Positions 43,152 through 51,562 of a stretch of 64,000 bases of DNA are shown here, piece after piece; within the stretch, counting starts at the first letter, position 1, and each line of letters opens with the position of its first letter. This stretch comes from Modestobacter sp. VKM Ac-2986 (GTDB lineage Bacteria > Actinomycetota > Actinomycetes > Mycobacteriales > Geodermatophilaceae): the NCBI RefSeq assembly GCF_026967795.1, contig NZ_JAPVBH010000001.1, positions 310,001 to 374,000 on the forward strand, in the 5' to 3' direction. The position numbers and the translations under genes were made by a program. The notes beneath the pieces were generated by a model. It did no database searches, was not told where the DNA came from, and saw nothing but the letters and a program-made list of their open reading frames with translations.

Positions 43152-43961
43152 TCAGTCCTCGGTGACGAAGTCGATGAGCTCCTCGACCCGGCCGATGAGC
43201 ACCGGCTCCAGGTCGGTCCACCGGGTGACCCGGGCCAGGATCCGCTGCGCCCACACGTAACCCGTGTCGTCCTCCCAGCCCAGGCGCCGGCAGACGCCGG
43301 TCTTCCAGTCCTCGCCCTTCGGCACCGTCGGCCAAGCCTTGATGCCCACGACGGAGGGCTTCACCGCCTGCCAGATGTCGATGAACGGATGGCCGACGAC
43401 GAGCGCGTGCGTGCCGGTGACCTGCTCGGCGATCCGGGTCTCTTTCGAGCCGGTCACCAGGTGGTCGACGAGCACGCCGAGCCGGCGTCCCGACGAGGGC
43501 CGGAACTCCCGGACGATGCCGGGCAGGTCGTCCACGCCGTGCAGCGGCTCCACGACGACGCCCTCGATCCGCAGGTCGTGGCCCCAGACCTTCTCCACCA
43601 GCTCGGCGTCGTGCTTGCCCTCGACGTAGATGCGGCCCTCGCGGGCGACCCGGGCCCGGGCGCCGACGACGTAGGTCGACCCCGACGCGCTCCGCTGCGG
43701 CCCGGAGATCGTGTTCACCTTCGGGCGCACCAGCACGACCGGCCGGCCGTCGACCCAGAAACCGGGGCCGAGCGGGTAGGCCCGGACCTTGCCGAAGCGG
43801 TCCTCGAGGTGGACGACGTCCTTCTCGCAGCGCACCACCGCGCCGACGAACCCGCTGCTGGGGTCCTCGACGACGAGGTCCTTCTCCGCCTCGACCTGCG
43901 GAGAGGGCTTCTTCTGGGTGCGCGGGTGGACCAGGTCGTCGTACTGCGAACGGGGAGGCAC
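43152..43961 (-). CDS. DUF3097 family protein
   Basis: This 269-residue actinobacterial protein of unknown function has an N-terminal part with a small beta-barrel-like segment (VGAVVRCEKDVVHLEDRFGKVRAYPLG). The middle contains RIYVEGKHDAELVEKVWGHDLR, which resembles a TOPRIM-type Glu/Asp motif. The C-terminus has HPFIDIWQAVKP and RRLGWEDDTGYVWAQRILA. The TOPRIM-like part suggests nucleic-acid processing, but this is inference. I chose the GTG at 43961 (VPPRSQYDDL). The upstream 278 bp to the PRC-barrel gene hold no further gene that I can support. Confidence 0.8.
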   Translation of the reverse strand: MPPRSQYDDLVHPRTQKKPSPQVEAEKDLVVEDPSSGFVGAVVRCEKDVVHLEDRFGKVRAYPLGPGFWVDGRPVVLVRPKVNTISGPQRSASGSTYVVGARARVAREGRIYVEGKHDAELVEKVWGHDLRIEGVVVEPLHGVDDLPGIVREFRPSSGRRLGVLVDHLVTGSKETRIAEQVTGTHALVVGHPFIDIWQAVKPSVVGIKAWPTVPKGEDWKTGVCRRLGWEDDTGYVWAQRILARVTRWTDLEPVLIGRVEELIDFVTED

Positions 43962-44169
43962 GTCCCCATGCTCACGGCCGTCCGGGCCGGTTCCTGGACG
44001 ACACGCCCGGCAGCCGTCCGGACGACGGACTGCACGGCGTGTCCGCGCCGGCCGGCGCCCGGCGAGTCAGGCGGCGGACGGCCGGGCTGACCAGCGCATA
44101 TGTGCCGTGGCTGGACGGCGGCGGGGGCGACACGCCCTAGCACGTCCTCCAGTTGTTCACCCACCGGCT

Positions 44170-44191
44170 GTTTCCGGGGCCGGATGAGGGG
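44170..44191 (+). promoter_or_regulatory. Possible stress-sigma-factor promoter before the PRC-barrel gene
   Basis: GTTT (44170-44173), 14 bases, then GGGG (44188-44191), resembling the GTTT-N14-16-GGGTA pattern of SigB/SigF-type promoters with an imperfect -10. The downstream gene encodes a PRC/DUF2382 stress-type protein, which fits. Weak evidence. Confidence 0.3.
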
Positions 44192-44239
44192 CACAGAGCG
44201 TGAGGAGCAAGAACGTCCCCGAGCTGAGGAGCAGCCCCC

Positions 44240-45226
44240 ATGATCGGCACTGACATGCTCGACCGCGTCATCGGCGCCAACGTCTACGACAACGACGGCG
44301 ACAAGATCGGCACCGCCTCCGAGGTCTTCCTCGACGACCAGTCCGGCAACCCCGAGTGGGTCACCGTGAAGACCGGTCTGTTCGGCTCTAAGGAGACCTT
44401 CGTCCCGATCCGGGACGGCGAGCTCACCGGTGACGGCCTGCGCGTCCCGGTCTCCAAGGCCGCCGTCAAGGACGCGCCGAAGATCGACCAGGACGGCCAC
44501 CTGTCCCCTGAGGAGGAGAGCGCCCTGTACCGGCACTACTCCCTCGGTGACACCACGACGTCGAACACCACGACGTCGAACACCATGACGACGGACACCA
44601 CGACGACGGACACCACGACGTCCAACACCTCCGGCTTCGCCGGCACCGCTGGTACGGCCGGTACCGCTGGTACGGCCGGCACCGCGGGCACGGCCGGCAC
44701 CACCGGCCTGGCCGGGGCGCAGGACCGCAACCAGCACGGGACCGTCGGTCACGACACCTCCGGCCCGACCACGGACGACGCGATGACGCTGTCCGAGGAG
44801 CGCCTCAGCGTCGGCACCCAGCGTGTCGAGGCCGGGCGTGCGCGTCTGCGCAAGTACGTCGTGACCGAGAACGTCACGCAGACCGTCCCCGTGTCGCACG
44901 AGGAGGTCACGATCCAGCGTGAGCCGATCACCGACGCCAACATGGGCGACGCGATGAGCGGCCCGGCCATCTCGGAGGAGGAGCACGAGGTCGTGCTCCA
45001 CGCCGAGCAGCCCGTGGTCGCCAAGGAGGCCGTGCCGGTCGAGCGTGTGCGCCTGGGCACCGAGACGGTGACCGAGCAGCAGCAGGTCACCGACACGGTG
45101 CGCAAGGAGCAGGTCGACACCGACGGCATCGTCGGCAACGACACGACCACCACCGGTCGCACGAACGACGACCGCAGCCTGGCCGACAAGGCCAAGGACG
45201 CGCTCGGGCGGAACGACAACCGCTGA
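44240..45226 (+). CDS. PRC-barrel and DUF2382 domain protein
   Basis: This 328-residue soluble protein has an N-terminal PRC-barrel (residues about 1-85: DMLDRVIGANVYDNDGDKIGTASEVFLDD..., VPIRDGEL). A linker (about 105-155) follows, made of five TTTSN-type pentapeptides and seven AGT tripeptides. The C-terminal DUF2382 domain (about 180-295) shows LSEERLSVGTQRVEAGRARLRKYV, VPVSHEEVTIQREPI and VPVERVRLGTETVTEQQQV. DUF2382 proteins are linked to stress tolerance in radiation- and desiccation-resistant bacteria; the molecular role is unknown. The ATG at 44240 has GAGGAGCAGCC upstream. A strong terminator follows. Confidence 0.88.
   Translation: MIGTDMLDRVIGANVYDNDGDKIGTASEVFLDDQSGNPEWVTVKTGLFGSKETFVPIRDGELTGDGLRVPVSKAAVKDAPKIDQDGHLSPEEESALYRHYSLGDTTTSNTTTSNTMTTDTTTTDTTTSNTSGFAGTAGTAGTAGTAGTAGTAGTTGLAGAQDRNQHGTVGHDTSGPTTDDAMTLSEERLSVGTQRVEAGRARLRKYVVTENVTQTVPVSHEEVTIQREPITDANMGDAMSGPAISEEEHEVVLHAEQPVVAKEAVPVERVRLGTETVTEQQQVTDTVRKEQVDTDGIVGNDTTTTGRTNDDRSLADKAKDALGRNDNR
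44552..44701 (+). repeat. Two tandem repeats inside the PRC/DUF2382 gene
   Basis: Five 15-nt units of ACCACGACGTCGAAC type (44552-44626, encoding TTTSN/TTTTD) are followed, after 12 bases, by seven 9-nt units encoding Ala-Gly-Thr (44639-44701). Both are in frame and form the interdomain linker. Copy number could vary by slippage. Confidence 0.85.
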
Positions 45227-45242
45227 CCCACCCCGCACCACG

Positions 45243-45278
45243 ACAGCGCCCGCCCCGGTCCGCCGGGGCGGGCGCTGT
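45243..45278. terminator. Bidirectional terminator hairpin
   Basis: ACAGCGCCCGCCCCGG (45243-45258) pairs perfectly with 45263-45278 across TCCG, between the convergent PRC-barrel and PPK2 genes. Confidence 0.8.
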
Positions 45279-45310
45279 GCTGTCCGGCGCCGGTCAGCGG
45301 TGCCGGGGCG

Positions 45311-46300
45311 TCAGCTCCCGCTGAGCGGGAGCTCGTCGCCGGGCCGGGGCATGACCGGGGCGACGACCTCCTCCTCGATCACGTCGGCGGCCGCCCCCAC
45401 GATCAGCGGGTCCGGGACGCCGACCGCGTCGTGGTCCTTGTCGGTGTAGTCGAACCGGGCCAGCACGTGCCGCAGTGCGGCCAGCCGGGCGCGCTTCTTG
45501 TCGTTGCTCTTGATCACCGTCCAGGGGGCGTGCTCGGTGTCGGTGTGCACGAACATCGCCTCCTTGGCCTCGGTGTAGGCGTCCCACTTGTCCAGGCTGG
45601 CCAGGTCGGTGGGGGAGAGCTTCCACTGCCGCACCGGGTCGATCTGCCGCACGATGAACCGGCTGCGCTGCTCGCCCTTGGTGACCGAGAACCAGAACTT
45701 GACCAGCTGGATGCCGCTGTCGACGAGCATCCGCTCGAACTCCGGGGCCTGGCGCATGAAGAGCAGGTACTCGTCAGCGGTGCAGTAGCCCATCACCCGC
45801 TCGACGCCGGCGCGGTTGTACCAGGAGCGGTCGAACATGACGATCTCGCCGGCGGCCGGCAGGTGCTGCACGTAGCGCTGGAAGTACCACTGGGTCCGCT
45901 CGCGCTCACTGGGCTTGTCCAGGGCGATCGTGCGGGACCCGCGCGGGTTGAGGTGCTCGGTGAAGCGCTTGATCGTGCCGCCCTTGCCCGCGGCGTCGCG
46001 GCCCTCGAACACCAGCACCAGCTTCTGGCCGGTGTCCTTCACCCAGCCCTGCAGCTTGAGCAGCTCGATCTGCAGCTCGCGCTTCTCGATCTCGTAGTCG
46101 CGGCGCAGCATCCGCTCGCTGTACGGGTAGTTCTCCCGCCACGTGTCGACCCGGTTGCCCTGGGGGTCGAACAGCTCGCGGTCGTCGTCCCAGTCCTCGT
46201 CGGAGTTGGTGTCCGGCAGGGCGTTGAGCCGCCACTGGGACAGGTCGATGACGGGGGACGGCGTGCCCTCGGGGACGCTGTGGCGCACGTGCTGGCTCAA
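45311..46300 (-). CDS. ppk2: Polyphosphate kinase 2
   Basis: This 329-residue PPK2-family enzyme moves phosphate between polyphosphate and nucleotides. Walker A is VFEGRDAAGKGGTIKRFTEH (near residue 98-117). Walker B-like FDRSWYNRAGVERVMG follows, then the lid region SVTKGEQRSRF. QWKLSPTDLASLDKWDAY and the terminal WTVIKSNDKKRARL complete the signature. The start is a TTG at 46300, five bases after GGAG (GCGGAGTCCC), which is a better ribosome site than any for the GTG four codons later. Whether it favours ADP, GDP or AMP cannot be told. It is convergent with the PRC-barrel gene. Confidence 0.9.
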   Translation of the reverse strand: MSQHVRHSVPEGTPSPVIDLSQWRLNALPDTNSDEDWDDDRELFDPQGNRVDTWRENYPYSERMLRRDYEIEKRELQIELLKLQGWVKDTGQKLVLVFEGRDAAGKGGTIKRFTEHLNPRGSRTIALDKPSERERTQWYFQRYVQHLPAAGEIVMFDRSWYNRAGVERVMGYCTADEYLLFMRQAPEFERMLVDSGIQLVKFWFSVTKGEQRSRFIVRQIDPVRQWKLSPTDLASLDKWDAYTEAKEAMFVHTDTEHAPWTVIKSNDKKRARLAALRHVLARFDYTDKDHDAVGVPDPLIVGAAADVIEEEVVAPVMPRPGDELPLSGS

Positions 46301-46397
46301 CGGGACTCCGCGCGGTCAAGGGGGCTGTCGGGGACGATCCTGCCTGGTCGCGGCCGCTCCCGCCGCGCAGGGACCGCCCCGTCGGGGGACGCCGGGC

Positions 46398-47567
46398 TCA
46401 GCGCGGCGCGCCGGCCGGGACGGCGGTGCGCAGCCGCTGCAGGTGCCCGATCAGCTCGTCGCCGATCCGCCCCCAGGTGCGCCCGGCCACCGACGGGCGG
46501 GCCGCCGCGGCGGCGGCCTGCAGCGTCGCGGGGTCGTCGCGGAGCCCGGCGACCATGGCGGCCAGCACCTGCGGGTCGTCGCCGGCCCACAGCCAGCCGT
46601 TCTCCCGGTGCCGCACCAGGTCCAGCGGGCCCCCGGAGGCCGCGACCACGGCGGGGACGCCCGCGGCGAGCGCCTCCTGCACCGCCTGGCAGAACGTCTC
46701 GTCGGCGCCCGGGTGGACGAACAGGTCGAGGGAGGCGACGACGGCGCCCAGCTCCGCCCCGCCGAGCTGGCCGAGGAACCGTGCCCGGGGCATCGCGCGG
46801 GCCAGCGCCCGGCGCTGCGGGCCGTCGCCGACGACCACCAGCCGCACCCCGGGCAGCTCGCTGAGCGGGGCGAGCAGCTCCAGCCGCTTCTCCACCGCCA
46901 GCCGGGCGACCACGCCCACCAGCAGTTCGCCGCCGGGGGCGAGCTCGGCGCGCAGCGCCTCGTCGCGGTGGCAGGGGGAGAACTGGTCGAGGTCGACGCC
47001 GCGGGCCCACAGTGCGACCGGCCCGATGCCCTGCCGGGCCAGCAGGGCGGCGGCCGCCGAGGACGGGGCGAGCGTGAGGTCCGCCGTCCCGTGCACGGTG
47101 CGCAGGTACCGCCAGGCGGCCGCGGGGCCGCCGGGCAGCCGGTAGCGCTGGGCGAAGGCGGCCAGGTCGGTCTGGAACACCGCGACCGACGGGACGCCGA
47201 GGGCCCGGGCGGCCCGGCCGGCGGCGAGGCCGAGCACGGCCGGCGAGGCCAGGTGGACCACGTCGGGGGCCATCCCGCCCAGCACCGCGGTCAGGTCGGC
47301 GGCCGGGCGGGCGAGGGTCAGCTGGCGGTACCGCGGCAGCCGCATCGACGGCACGGTCACCACCTCGACCCGGGCACCGCAGCGGGACTCGTAGCTGCGG
47401 CCCGAGGGGGCCAGCACGACCGGGTCGTGCCCGCGGACGGCGAGGTGGTCGACCAGCCGCAGCACGGAGTTGACCACGCCGTTGACCGCCGGCAGGAAGG
47501 TCTCGGCGACCACGACCACCCGCAGTCCGGTGGTCAGGCCGACCGGGAGCGGAGCCTCATGCAGCAC
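46398..47567 (-). CDS. Glycosyltransferase family 4 (group 1)
   Basis: This 389-residue GT-B enzyme has an N-terminal VVVVAETFLPAVNGVVNSVLRLVDHLAVRGH segment typical of mannosyltransferases such as MgtA/PimB-like proteins. The donor-binding half shows VGVVARLAVEKRLELL, LVVVGDGPQRRAL, FLGQLGGAELGAVVASLDLFVHPGADETF (Glu-x7-Glu region) and GGPLDLVRHRENGWLW. It probably transfers a sugar from a nucleotide- or polyprenyl-sugar to a lipid or polysaccharide. I chose the GTG at 47567 (VLHEAPLP), which overlaps the 3' end of the acyltransferase gene by 11 bp. The adjacent PlsC-like gene suggests a glycolipid pathway such as phosphatidylinositol mannosides, though this is inference. Confidence 0.87.
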   Translation of the reverse strand: MLHEAPLPVGLTTGLRVVVVAETFLPAVNGVVNSVLRLVDHLAVRGHDPVVLAPSGRSYESRCGARVEVVTVPSMRLPRYRQLTLARPAADLTAVLGGMAPDVVHLASPAVLGLAAGRAARALGVPSVAVFQTDLAAFAQRYRLPGGPAAAWRYLRTVHGTADLTLAPSSAAAALLARQGIGPVALWARGVDLDQFSPCHRDEALRAELAPGGELLVGVVARLAVEKRLELLAPLSELPGVRLVVVGDGPQRRALARAMPRARFLGQLGGAELGAVVASLDLFVHPGADETFCQAVQEALAAGVPAVVAASGGPLDLVRHRENGWLWAGDDPQVLAAMVAGLRDDPATLQAAAAAARPSVAGRTWGRIGDELIGHLQRLRTAVPAGAPR

Positions 47568-48498
47568 TCGCTGCTCCCCGGCGGCGGGGGACCACGGGTG
47601 TCGGCACCCGGGGACGGCGGGGGTGCGCGGCGACCACCGGGGTGCGGGCCTCGGTGACCGCGGCGACCGCGTACTCGGCCAGCGCGGCGAGCTCGCGGCG
47701 GTCTGCGCCGGCCGGGTCGAGGGCCGGCAGCAGGTGCACCTCGACCACCAGACCGCGGGCGGCGAGCACCCGGGACAGGCTGCGGCGCAACGGCTCACCG
47801 GGCAGGTGCGCGGCCAGGGTGGTGCCGGCGCCGCCGTCGACCCGGTACCGGACGGCGACCGGGCAGACCGGGGCGGCGGCGTCCACGGCCGCCTGCAGGA
47901 AGGCCGTGCCGAACCGGCCCAGGTCCACACCGCACGACGTCGTCCGCTCGGGGCGCACGGTCACCGCGGTCCCCCCGCGCAGCGCGTCGGCGACCTGCCC
48001 GACGGCTCGCGGCAGGGTGCGCGGCCGCGCCGGGTCGACCGGCACCGCGCCGGCGCGGCGGAGCAGCCCGCCCAGCACCGGCCACCCGGCCGGCCCGGTC
48101 CCGGTGACGGGCACGCCCGGGACGACGGTGAGCAGCGCCAGGTGGTCGACCCAGGAGACGGAGTTGGCGACCACGAGCTGTCCGGGTCCGCGGCCGGCGC
48201 CGGCGCGGGGCCAGGCGACCGGGGAGGAGGTGACCTCGACCCGGACCCCGGCGGCGGTCAGCACCCGCGCCGCGGCGCAGGTCAGCAGCCGGCGGCGGCC
48301 GCGGGCACCGGCCGCCGGCGCGCGCAGGGCGGCGAGGGCGGTCCCGGCCAGGGCGCCGGCCAGCCGCACCGCGCGGCGGCGGCGGGTGGCGGCGTCCACG
48401 GTCGGGCGGGGGTCGGCGGCGCAGGCCGGCGTGCAGGGGGAGGCGGTCGGCGCCCCCGGCTGGGTCCTGGTCCGTGCCTGGGTCGGGGCAGCGGTCAC
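47557..48498 (-). CDS. PlsC-like acyltransferase with degenerate catalytic motif
   Basis: This 313-residue protein aligns with 1-acyl-glycerol-3-phosphate acyltransferases. LLTCAAARVLTAAGVRVEV precedes the block-1 site, LLRRAGAVPVDP matches the substrate-binding block, and CGVDLGRFGTAFLQAAVDAAAPVCPVAVRYR is a standard family stretch. However, the HX4D catalytic motif reads ANSVSWVD (residues 111-118), with Ser113 where His is expected. The PEGT motif reads PERT (183-186). Either the protein is inactive or it has another role. The N-terminal 40 residues are Pro/Thr-rich. The start is the GTG at 48498. It overlaps the glycosyltransferase gene by 11 bp and is probably cotranscribed with it. Confidence 0.75.
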   Translation of the reverse strand: MTAAPTQARTRTQPGAPTASPCTPACAADPRPTVDAATRRRRAVRLAGALAGTALAALRAPAAGARGRRRLLTCAAARVLTAAGVRVEVTSSPVAWPRAGAGRGPGQLVVANSVSWVDHLALLTVVPGVPVTGTGPAGWPVLGGLLRRAGAVPVDPARPRTLPRAVGQVADALRGGTAVTVRPERTTSCGVDLGRFGTAFLQAAVDAAAPVCPVAVRYRVDGGAGTTLAAHLPGEPLRRSLSRVLAARGLVVEVHLLPALDPAGADRRELAALAEYAVAAVTEARTPVVAAHPRRPRVPTPVVPRRRGAASAA

Positions 48499-48627
48499 GG
48501 CGACACCTCGGGTGTCGAGGAGCCCCTGGACGGGGCCCGGACCCTGCCCAGGTTGGGCGTGGGAGGTGTCCGCGGGGTGGCCCCTGCCTGGCGGGTCCCC
48601 GTCGGGCCGGCGAATCCCCGACCGGGT

Positions 48628-48645
48628 GTCCTCCGCCCGGAGGAC
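48628..48645 (-). terminator. Hairpin downstream of the azoreductase gene
   Basis: GTCCTCCG (48628-48635) pairs with CGGAGGAC (48638-48645), 9 bp beyond the azoreductase stop on the minus strand; the inner pair must open to form a loop. The rest of the 155-bp gap also holds a GACACC/GGTGTC pair near 48501-48515 and no gene. Confidence 0.45.
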
Positions 48646-48653
48646 GGACCAGT

Positions 48654-49298
48654 TCAGCCGATGCGCTCGGCCAGCTCCTCGGCGTAGCTGCGGGCGGCGT
48701 CGGCCTCGGCCGCGGCGCGGCCGCGCAGGTCGGCCATCGCCGGCACGCGGTCGGCCAGGGTGAGCTGCAGGGTGATCACCGAGACCGTCATCCCGAACGA
48801 CCGGCCCAGCACCAGCTCCAGCGGCGGCACGGTGTGGTCCCAGCTGGCCTGCTCGCCCTCGGCGTCGTAGCTGGCGCCGCGGCTGGAGACCACCACCGCG
48901 GACCGCCCGGCCAGCGGCCGTGCCTCGTAGTCGCCGAACGGCACGGTGGTGCCGAGCACGTGCACGTGGTCGATCCAGGCCTTCAGGGTCGAGGGCAGCG
49001 ACCAGTTGTACATCGGGGCCCCGACCAGCAGGACGTCGGCGGCCATCAGCTCGTCGAGGTAGTGCCGCTGGCGCGCCTCGGCGGCCGGGTCGACCACCTC
49101 ACCGGCGGTGCGCAGCCGCGGGGCCCAGTGCAGCGCGGCGTCGGGCAGGTGCGGCGGCGGGTCGGCGTGCAGGTCGTGGGAGGTGACGGTGAAGCCCGGG
49201 CCGCGGCCGCGCCACCCGCGCAGGAAGGCGGCGGTGACCTCGCGGGAGGACGAGTGCCGCGGGTCGGCGGAGGAGTCGAGGTGCAGCAGGTGGGGCAT
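48654..49298 (-). CDS. FMN-dependent NADH-azoreductase (AzoR-like)
   Basis: This 214-residue flavodoxin-fold oxidoreductase opens MPHLLHLDSSADPRHSSSREVTAAFL, the FMN phosphate loop of AzoR. VGAPMYNWSLPSTLKAWIDHV near residue 92-112 matches the conserved APMYNF/W..P..LK.WID motif. VVVSSRGASYD follows and closes the flavin site. Such enzymes reduce quinones and azo dyes by two-electron transfer and protect against quinone stress. The ATG at 49298 is preceded by CAGGAGGCCCCG, a good ribosome site. Confidence 0.9.
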   Translation of the reverse strand: MPHLLHLDSSADPRHSSSREVTAAFLRGWRGRGPGFTVTSHDLHADPPPHLPDAALHWAPRLRTAGEVVDPAAEARQRHYLDELMAADVLLVGAPMYNWSLPSTLKAWIDHVHVLGTTVPFGDYEARPLAGRSAVVVSSRGASYDAEGEQASWDHTVPPLELVLGRSFGMTVSVITLQLTLADRVPAMADLRGRAAAEADAARSYAEELAERIG

Positions 49299-49390
49299 CG
49301 GGGCCTCCTGGTCTCGGCGACGGGACGACGTCGGCGCGGCCCGCCCGGGCAGCTCCGGCAGGGTTCCACGTGGAACCCCCACCCGCGAGG

Positions 49391-49777
49391 TCAGGACCGG
49401 GCGTCGCCGTCCAGGTAGACCCACCGGCCGCCCTCGCGGACGAAGCGGCTGTCCTCCTCCTGGGTGCCCCGGACCCCGCCGGCGACCCAGTGTGCCCGGA
49501 AGGTCACGGCGCCCTCGGTCGCCAGCAGTGACCCGCCGGTGCCGCCCAGCACCTCCAGCCCGGTCCAGCGGACGTCGGGGTCCAGCTCCAGCCGGCCCGG
49601 CCGGGTCGAGGGGTGCCAGGTGGCCAGCAGGTACGCCGGGTCGCCCACGACGAAGGCGCTGTAGCGGGAGCGCATGAGCTGCTCGGCCGTGCCGGCCATC
49701 GCCGTCCCGTCGTGCAGGCGGCCGCAGCACTCGGCGTAGGTCAGGCCGGTGCCGCAGGGGCAGCGTCGGGGAGCCAC
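49391..49777 (-). CDS. YchJ family SEC-C/UPF0225 protein
   Basis: This 128-residue protein has an N-terminal SEC-C-like zinc motif (RRCPCGTGLTYAECCG, residues 4-19) with the CxC...CC arrangement. The YchJ-type NTF2-like core follows: AEQLMRSRYSAFVVGDPAYLLATWHPSTRP, ...VTFRAHW..GG.RGTQEEDSRFVREGGRWVYLDG. The family is conserved in bacteria and its function is unknown; the SEC-C motif suggests protein or zinc binding. I chose the GTG at 49777 (VAPRRCPCGTG). It is divergent from the NDH-2 gene, with 77 bp between. Confidence 0.85.
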   Translation of the reverse strand: MAPRRCPCGTGLTYAECCGRLHDGTAMAGTAEQLMRSRYSAFVVGDPAYLLATWHPSTRPGRLELDPDVRWTGLEVLGGTGGSLLATEGAVTFRAHWVAGGVRGTQEEDSRFVREGGRWVYLDGDARS

Positions 49778-49854
49778 CCGGCGAGTCTCCCAGGACCCGG
49801 TGTGCGTACCCGCCGCCCGGGCGGGCACTGTCCGGGTGCAGCCGAACCGAGGAG

Positions 49855-51231
49855 ATGCGCGTGACCGAGGGACAGCCCACCCGGATCGTCGTGGTCGGTG
49901 GCGGGTTCGCCGCCTTCTACGCGCTGCGGCACCTGCAGAGGCACCTGCCGCCGGGCCGGGTCGAGCTGGTGCTGGTCAGCCCGAACGACTACCTGCTCTA
50001 CAGCCCGCTGCTGCCCGAGGTCGCCACCGGCGTGATCGAGGCCCGGCACATCGCCGTCTCGCTCCGGCGGGCGCTGCCGAGCGTGCGGCTGGTGCTCGGC
50101 CGGGTCACCTCCGTCGACCTCGGCGCCCGCACGGTGACCGTGCGCCCCTCGCTCGAGGACGCCGCCGACGAGCCCCGCACCGAGCGCTTCGACCAGCTGG
50201 TCCTGGTGCCCGGTTCGGTCACCCGCCGGTTCGACATCCCCGGCGTGGCCGAGCAGGCGCGTGGGCTGAAGACGCTGGTCGAGGCCGTCTACCTGCGCGA
50301 CCACCTGCTGCACCAGCTCGACGTCGCCGACGCCGAGCCCGACACCCCCGAGGGCCGGGCGCGCCGCGCGGAGCTGCTGTCGGTGGTCGCCGTGGGCGCC
50401 GGCTACACCGGCACCGAGTTCGTCGCCCAGACCCAGCGCTGGCTGCGCACGATCGAGGGCCGCTGGGACCGCACCCGCGCCGAGGACGTGCGCTGGGTGC
50501 TGGTCGACGTGGCCGAGGCCGTGCTCCCCGAGCTCGGGCCCAAGCTCGGGAAGCTGGCCCTGGACCTGCTGCACGAGCGCGGGATCGACGTCCGGCTCGG
50601 GGTGTCGGTCGCCTCGGCCAGCGACCGCGCCGTGACGCTCACCGACGGGACGACGGTGCCCACCCGCACCCTGGTCTGGGGTGCCGGCATCGCGGCCAGC
50701 CCGCTGGTCGCCGGGCTCGGGCTGCCGCTGCGCAAGGGCCGGCTGGTGGTCGACCCCGAGCTGTCGGTGCCCGGCGTCCGCGGCGTCTGGGCCGCGGGCG
50801 ACGCCGCCGCGGTGCCCGACCTCGCCGCCGGCCCGGGCGACGACGGACTGCCCGACACCCCGCCGACGGCGCAGCACGCGCAGCGGCAGGGGGTGGCGCT
50901 GGGTCGCAACATCGCCGCCTCGCTGGGGGTGGGCACCGCCCGGCCCTACCGGCACCGCGACCTCGGGCTGGTCGCCGACCTCGGCGGCTGGGACGCGGTG
51001 GCCAAGCCGCTGGGGATCCCGCTGAGTGGTCCGCTGGCCAAGGTCGTCACCCGCGGGTACCACCTGTACGCGCTGCCGGCGATGGCCAACCGGGTGCGGG
51101 TGGCCGCCGACTGGCTGTGGCAGACCGTGCTGCCGCCGGAGAGCACCCAGCTGTCGGTGGTCCGCACCGAGGACGCCCGGCTCGACGCCGCCCAGGCCAC
51201 CGGCATCTACGGGACGCGGGAGCGCGCCTAG
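49855..51231 (+). CDS. Type II NADH dehydrogenase (NDH-2)-like FAD oxidoreductase
   Basis: This 458-residue protein has two Rossmann motifs: RIVVVGGGFAAFYALRHL (FAD, residue 10-27) and VVAVGAGYTGTEFVAQ (NADH, near residue 180). VWAAGDAAAVPDL is the second FAD-binding site, and PTAQHAQRQGVALGRNIAASL follows. The C-terminal region (GYHLYALPAMANRVRVAADWLWQTVLPP) is the amphipathic part that anchors NDH-2 enzymes to the membrane. It probably passes electrons from NADH to quinone without proton pumping. The ATG at 49855 follows GAGGAG by 0-2 bases, so the GTG two codons later (49861) might be the used start. Its TAG shares the CTAG palindrome with the convergent gene's stop. Confidence 0.88.
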   Translation: MRVTEGQPTRIVVVGGGFAAFYALRHLQRHLPPGRVELVLVSPNDYLLYSPLLPEVATGVIEARHIAVSLRRALPSVRLVLGRVTSVDLGARTVTVRPSLEDAADEPRTERFDQLVLVPGSVTRRFDIPGVAEQARGLKTLVEAVYLRDHLLHQLDVADAEPDTPEGRARRAELLSVVAVGAGYTGTEFVAQTQRWLRTIEGRWDRTRAEDVRWVLVDVAEAVLPELGPKLGKLALDLLHERGIDVRLGVSVASASDRAVTLTDGTTVPTRTLVWGAGIAASPLVAGLGLPLRKGRLVVDPELSVPGVRGVWAAGDAAAVPDLAAGPGDDGLPDTPPTAQHAQRQGVALGRNIAASLGVGTARPYRHRDLGLVADLGGWDAVAKPLGIPLSGPLAKVVTRGYHLYALPAMANRVRVAADWLWQTVLPPESTQLSVVRTEDARLDAAQATGIYGTRERA

Positions 51232-51473
51232 TCGCCCTTCTCGGTGATCTTGTAGGGGGTGCCGCTGCGGTCGTACGTCGTCCAGGTGCCGACGGTGCGG
51301 CCGTGGTCGAAGGTGCCCGACCGCATCAGGCTGCCGTCGAGCCGGAACCACTCCCACCAGCCGTGCGGCTGCCCGCCGACCACCAGCCCGCGGGCCCGCA
51401 GCGACCCGGTGGTGTGCCGCTCGACGTGCAGGCCGTCGGGCGGTGGGCCGGTGGGGTGCGGGGCGTCGGGCAC
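51228..51473 (-). CDS. MORN/YwqK-like small protein
   Basis: This 81-residue protein has a core of three short beta repeats of the pattern GxxxGxWxxxxxDGxxxxxGxFxxGxxxGxW (GQPHGWWEWFRLDGSLMRSG, then GRTVGTWTTYDRSG). They resemble MORN repeats in the YwqK-type proteins that annotation pipelines call antitoxins. No toxin gene is adjacent, so no toxin-antitoxin function is claimed. The GTG at 51473 begins VPDAPHPTGPP. The stop overlaps that of the NDH-2 gene inside CTAG (51228-51231). Confidence 0.65.
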   Translation of the reverse strand: MPDAPHPTGPPPDGLHVERHTTGSLRARGLVVGGQPHGWWEWFRLDGSLMRSGTFDHGRTVGTWTTYDRSGTPYKITEKGD

Positions 51474-51562
51474 GGCTCCTCCTGCGGGCGGGTGTCCGGA
51501 TCGTAGGGCCGGGCAGGCGCCCTCGTGGTCACGCCCGCCCGGTGGCGGGCTAGCGTTCCCCC

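Noticed and set aside
44552-44701. CRISPR-like short tandem repeats
   Set aside because: Units are directly adjacent without spacers, in frame within a coding region, and code for a Thr/Ser and Ala-Gly-Thr linker.
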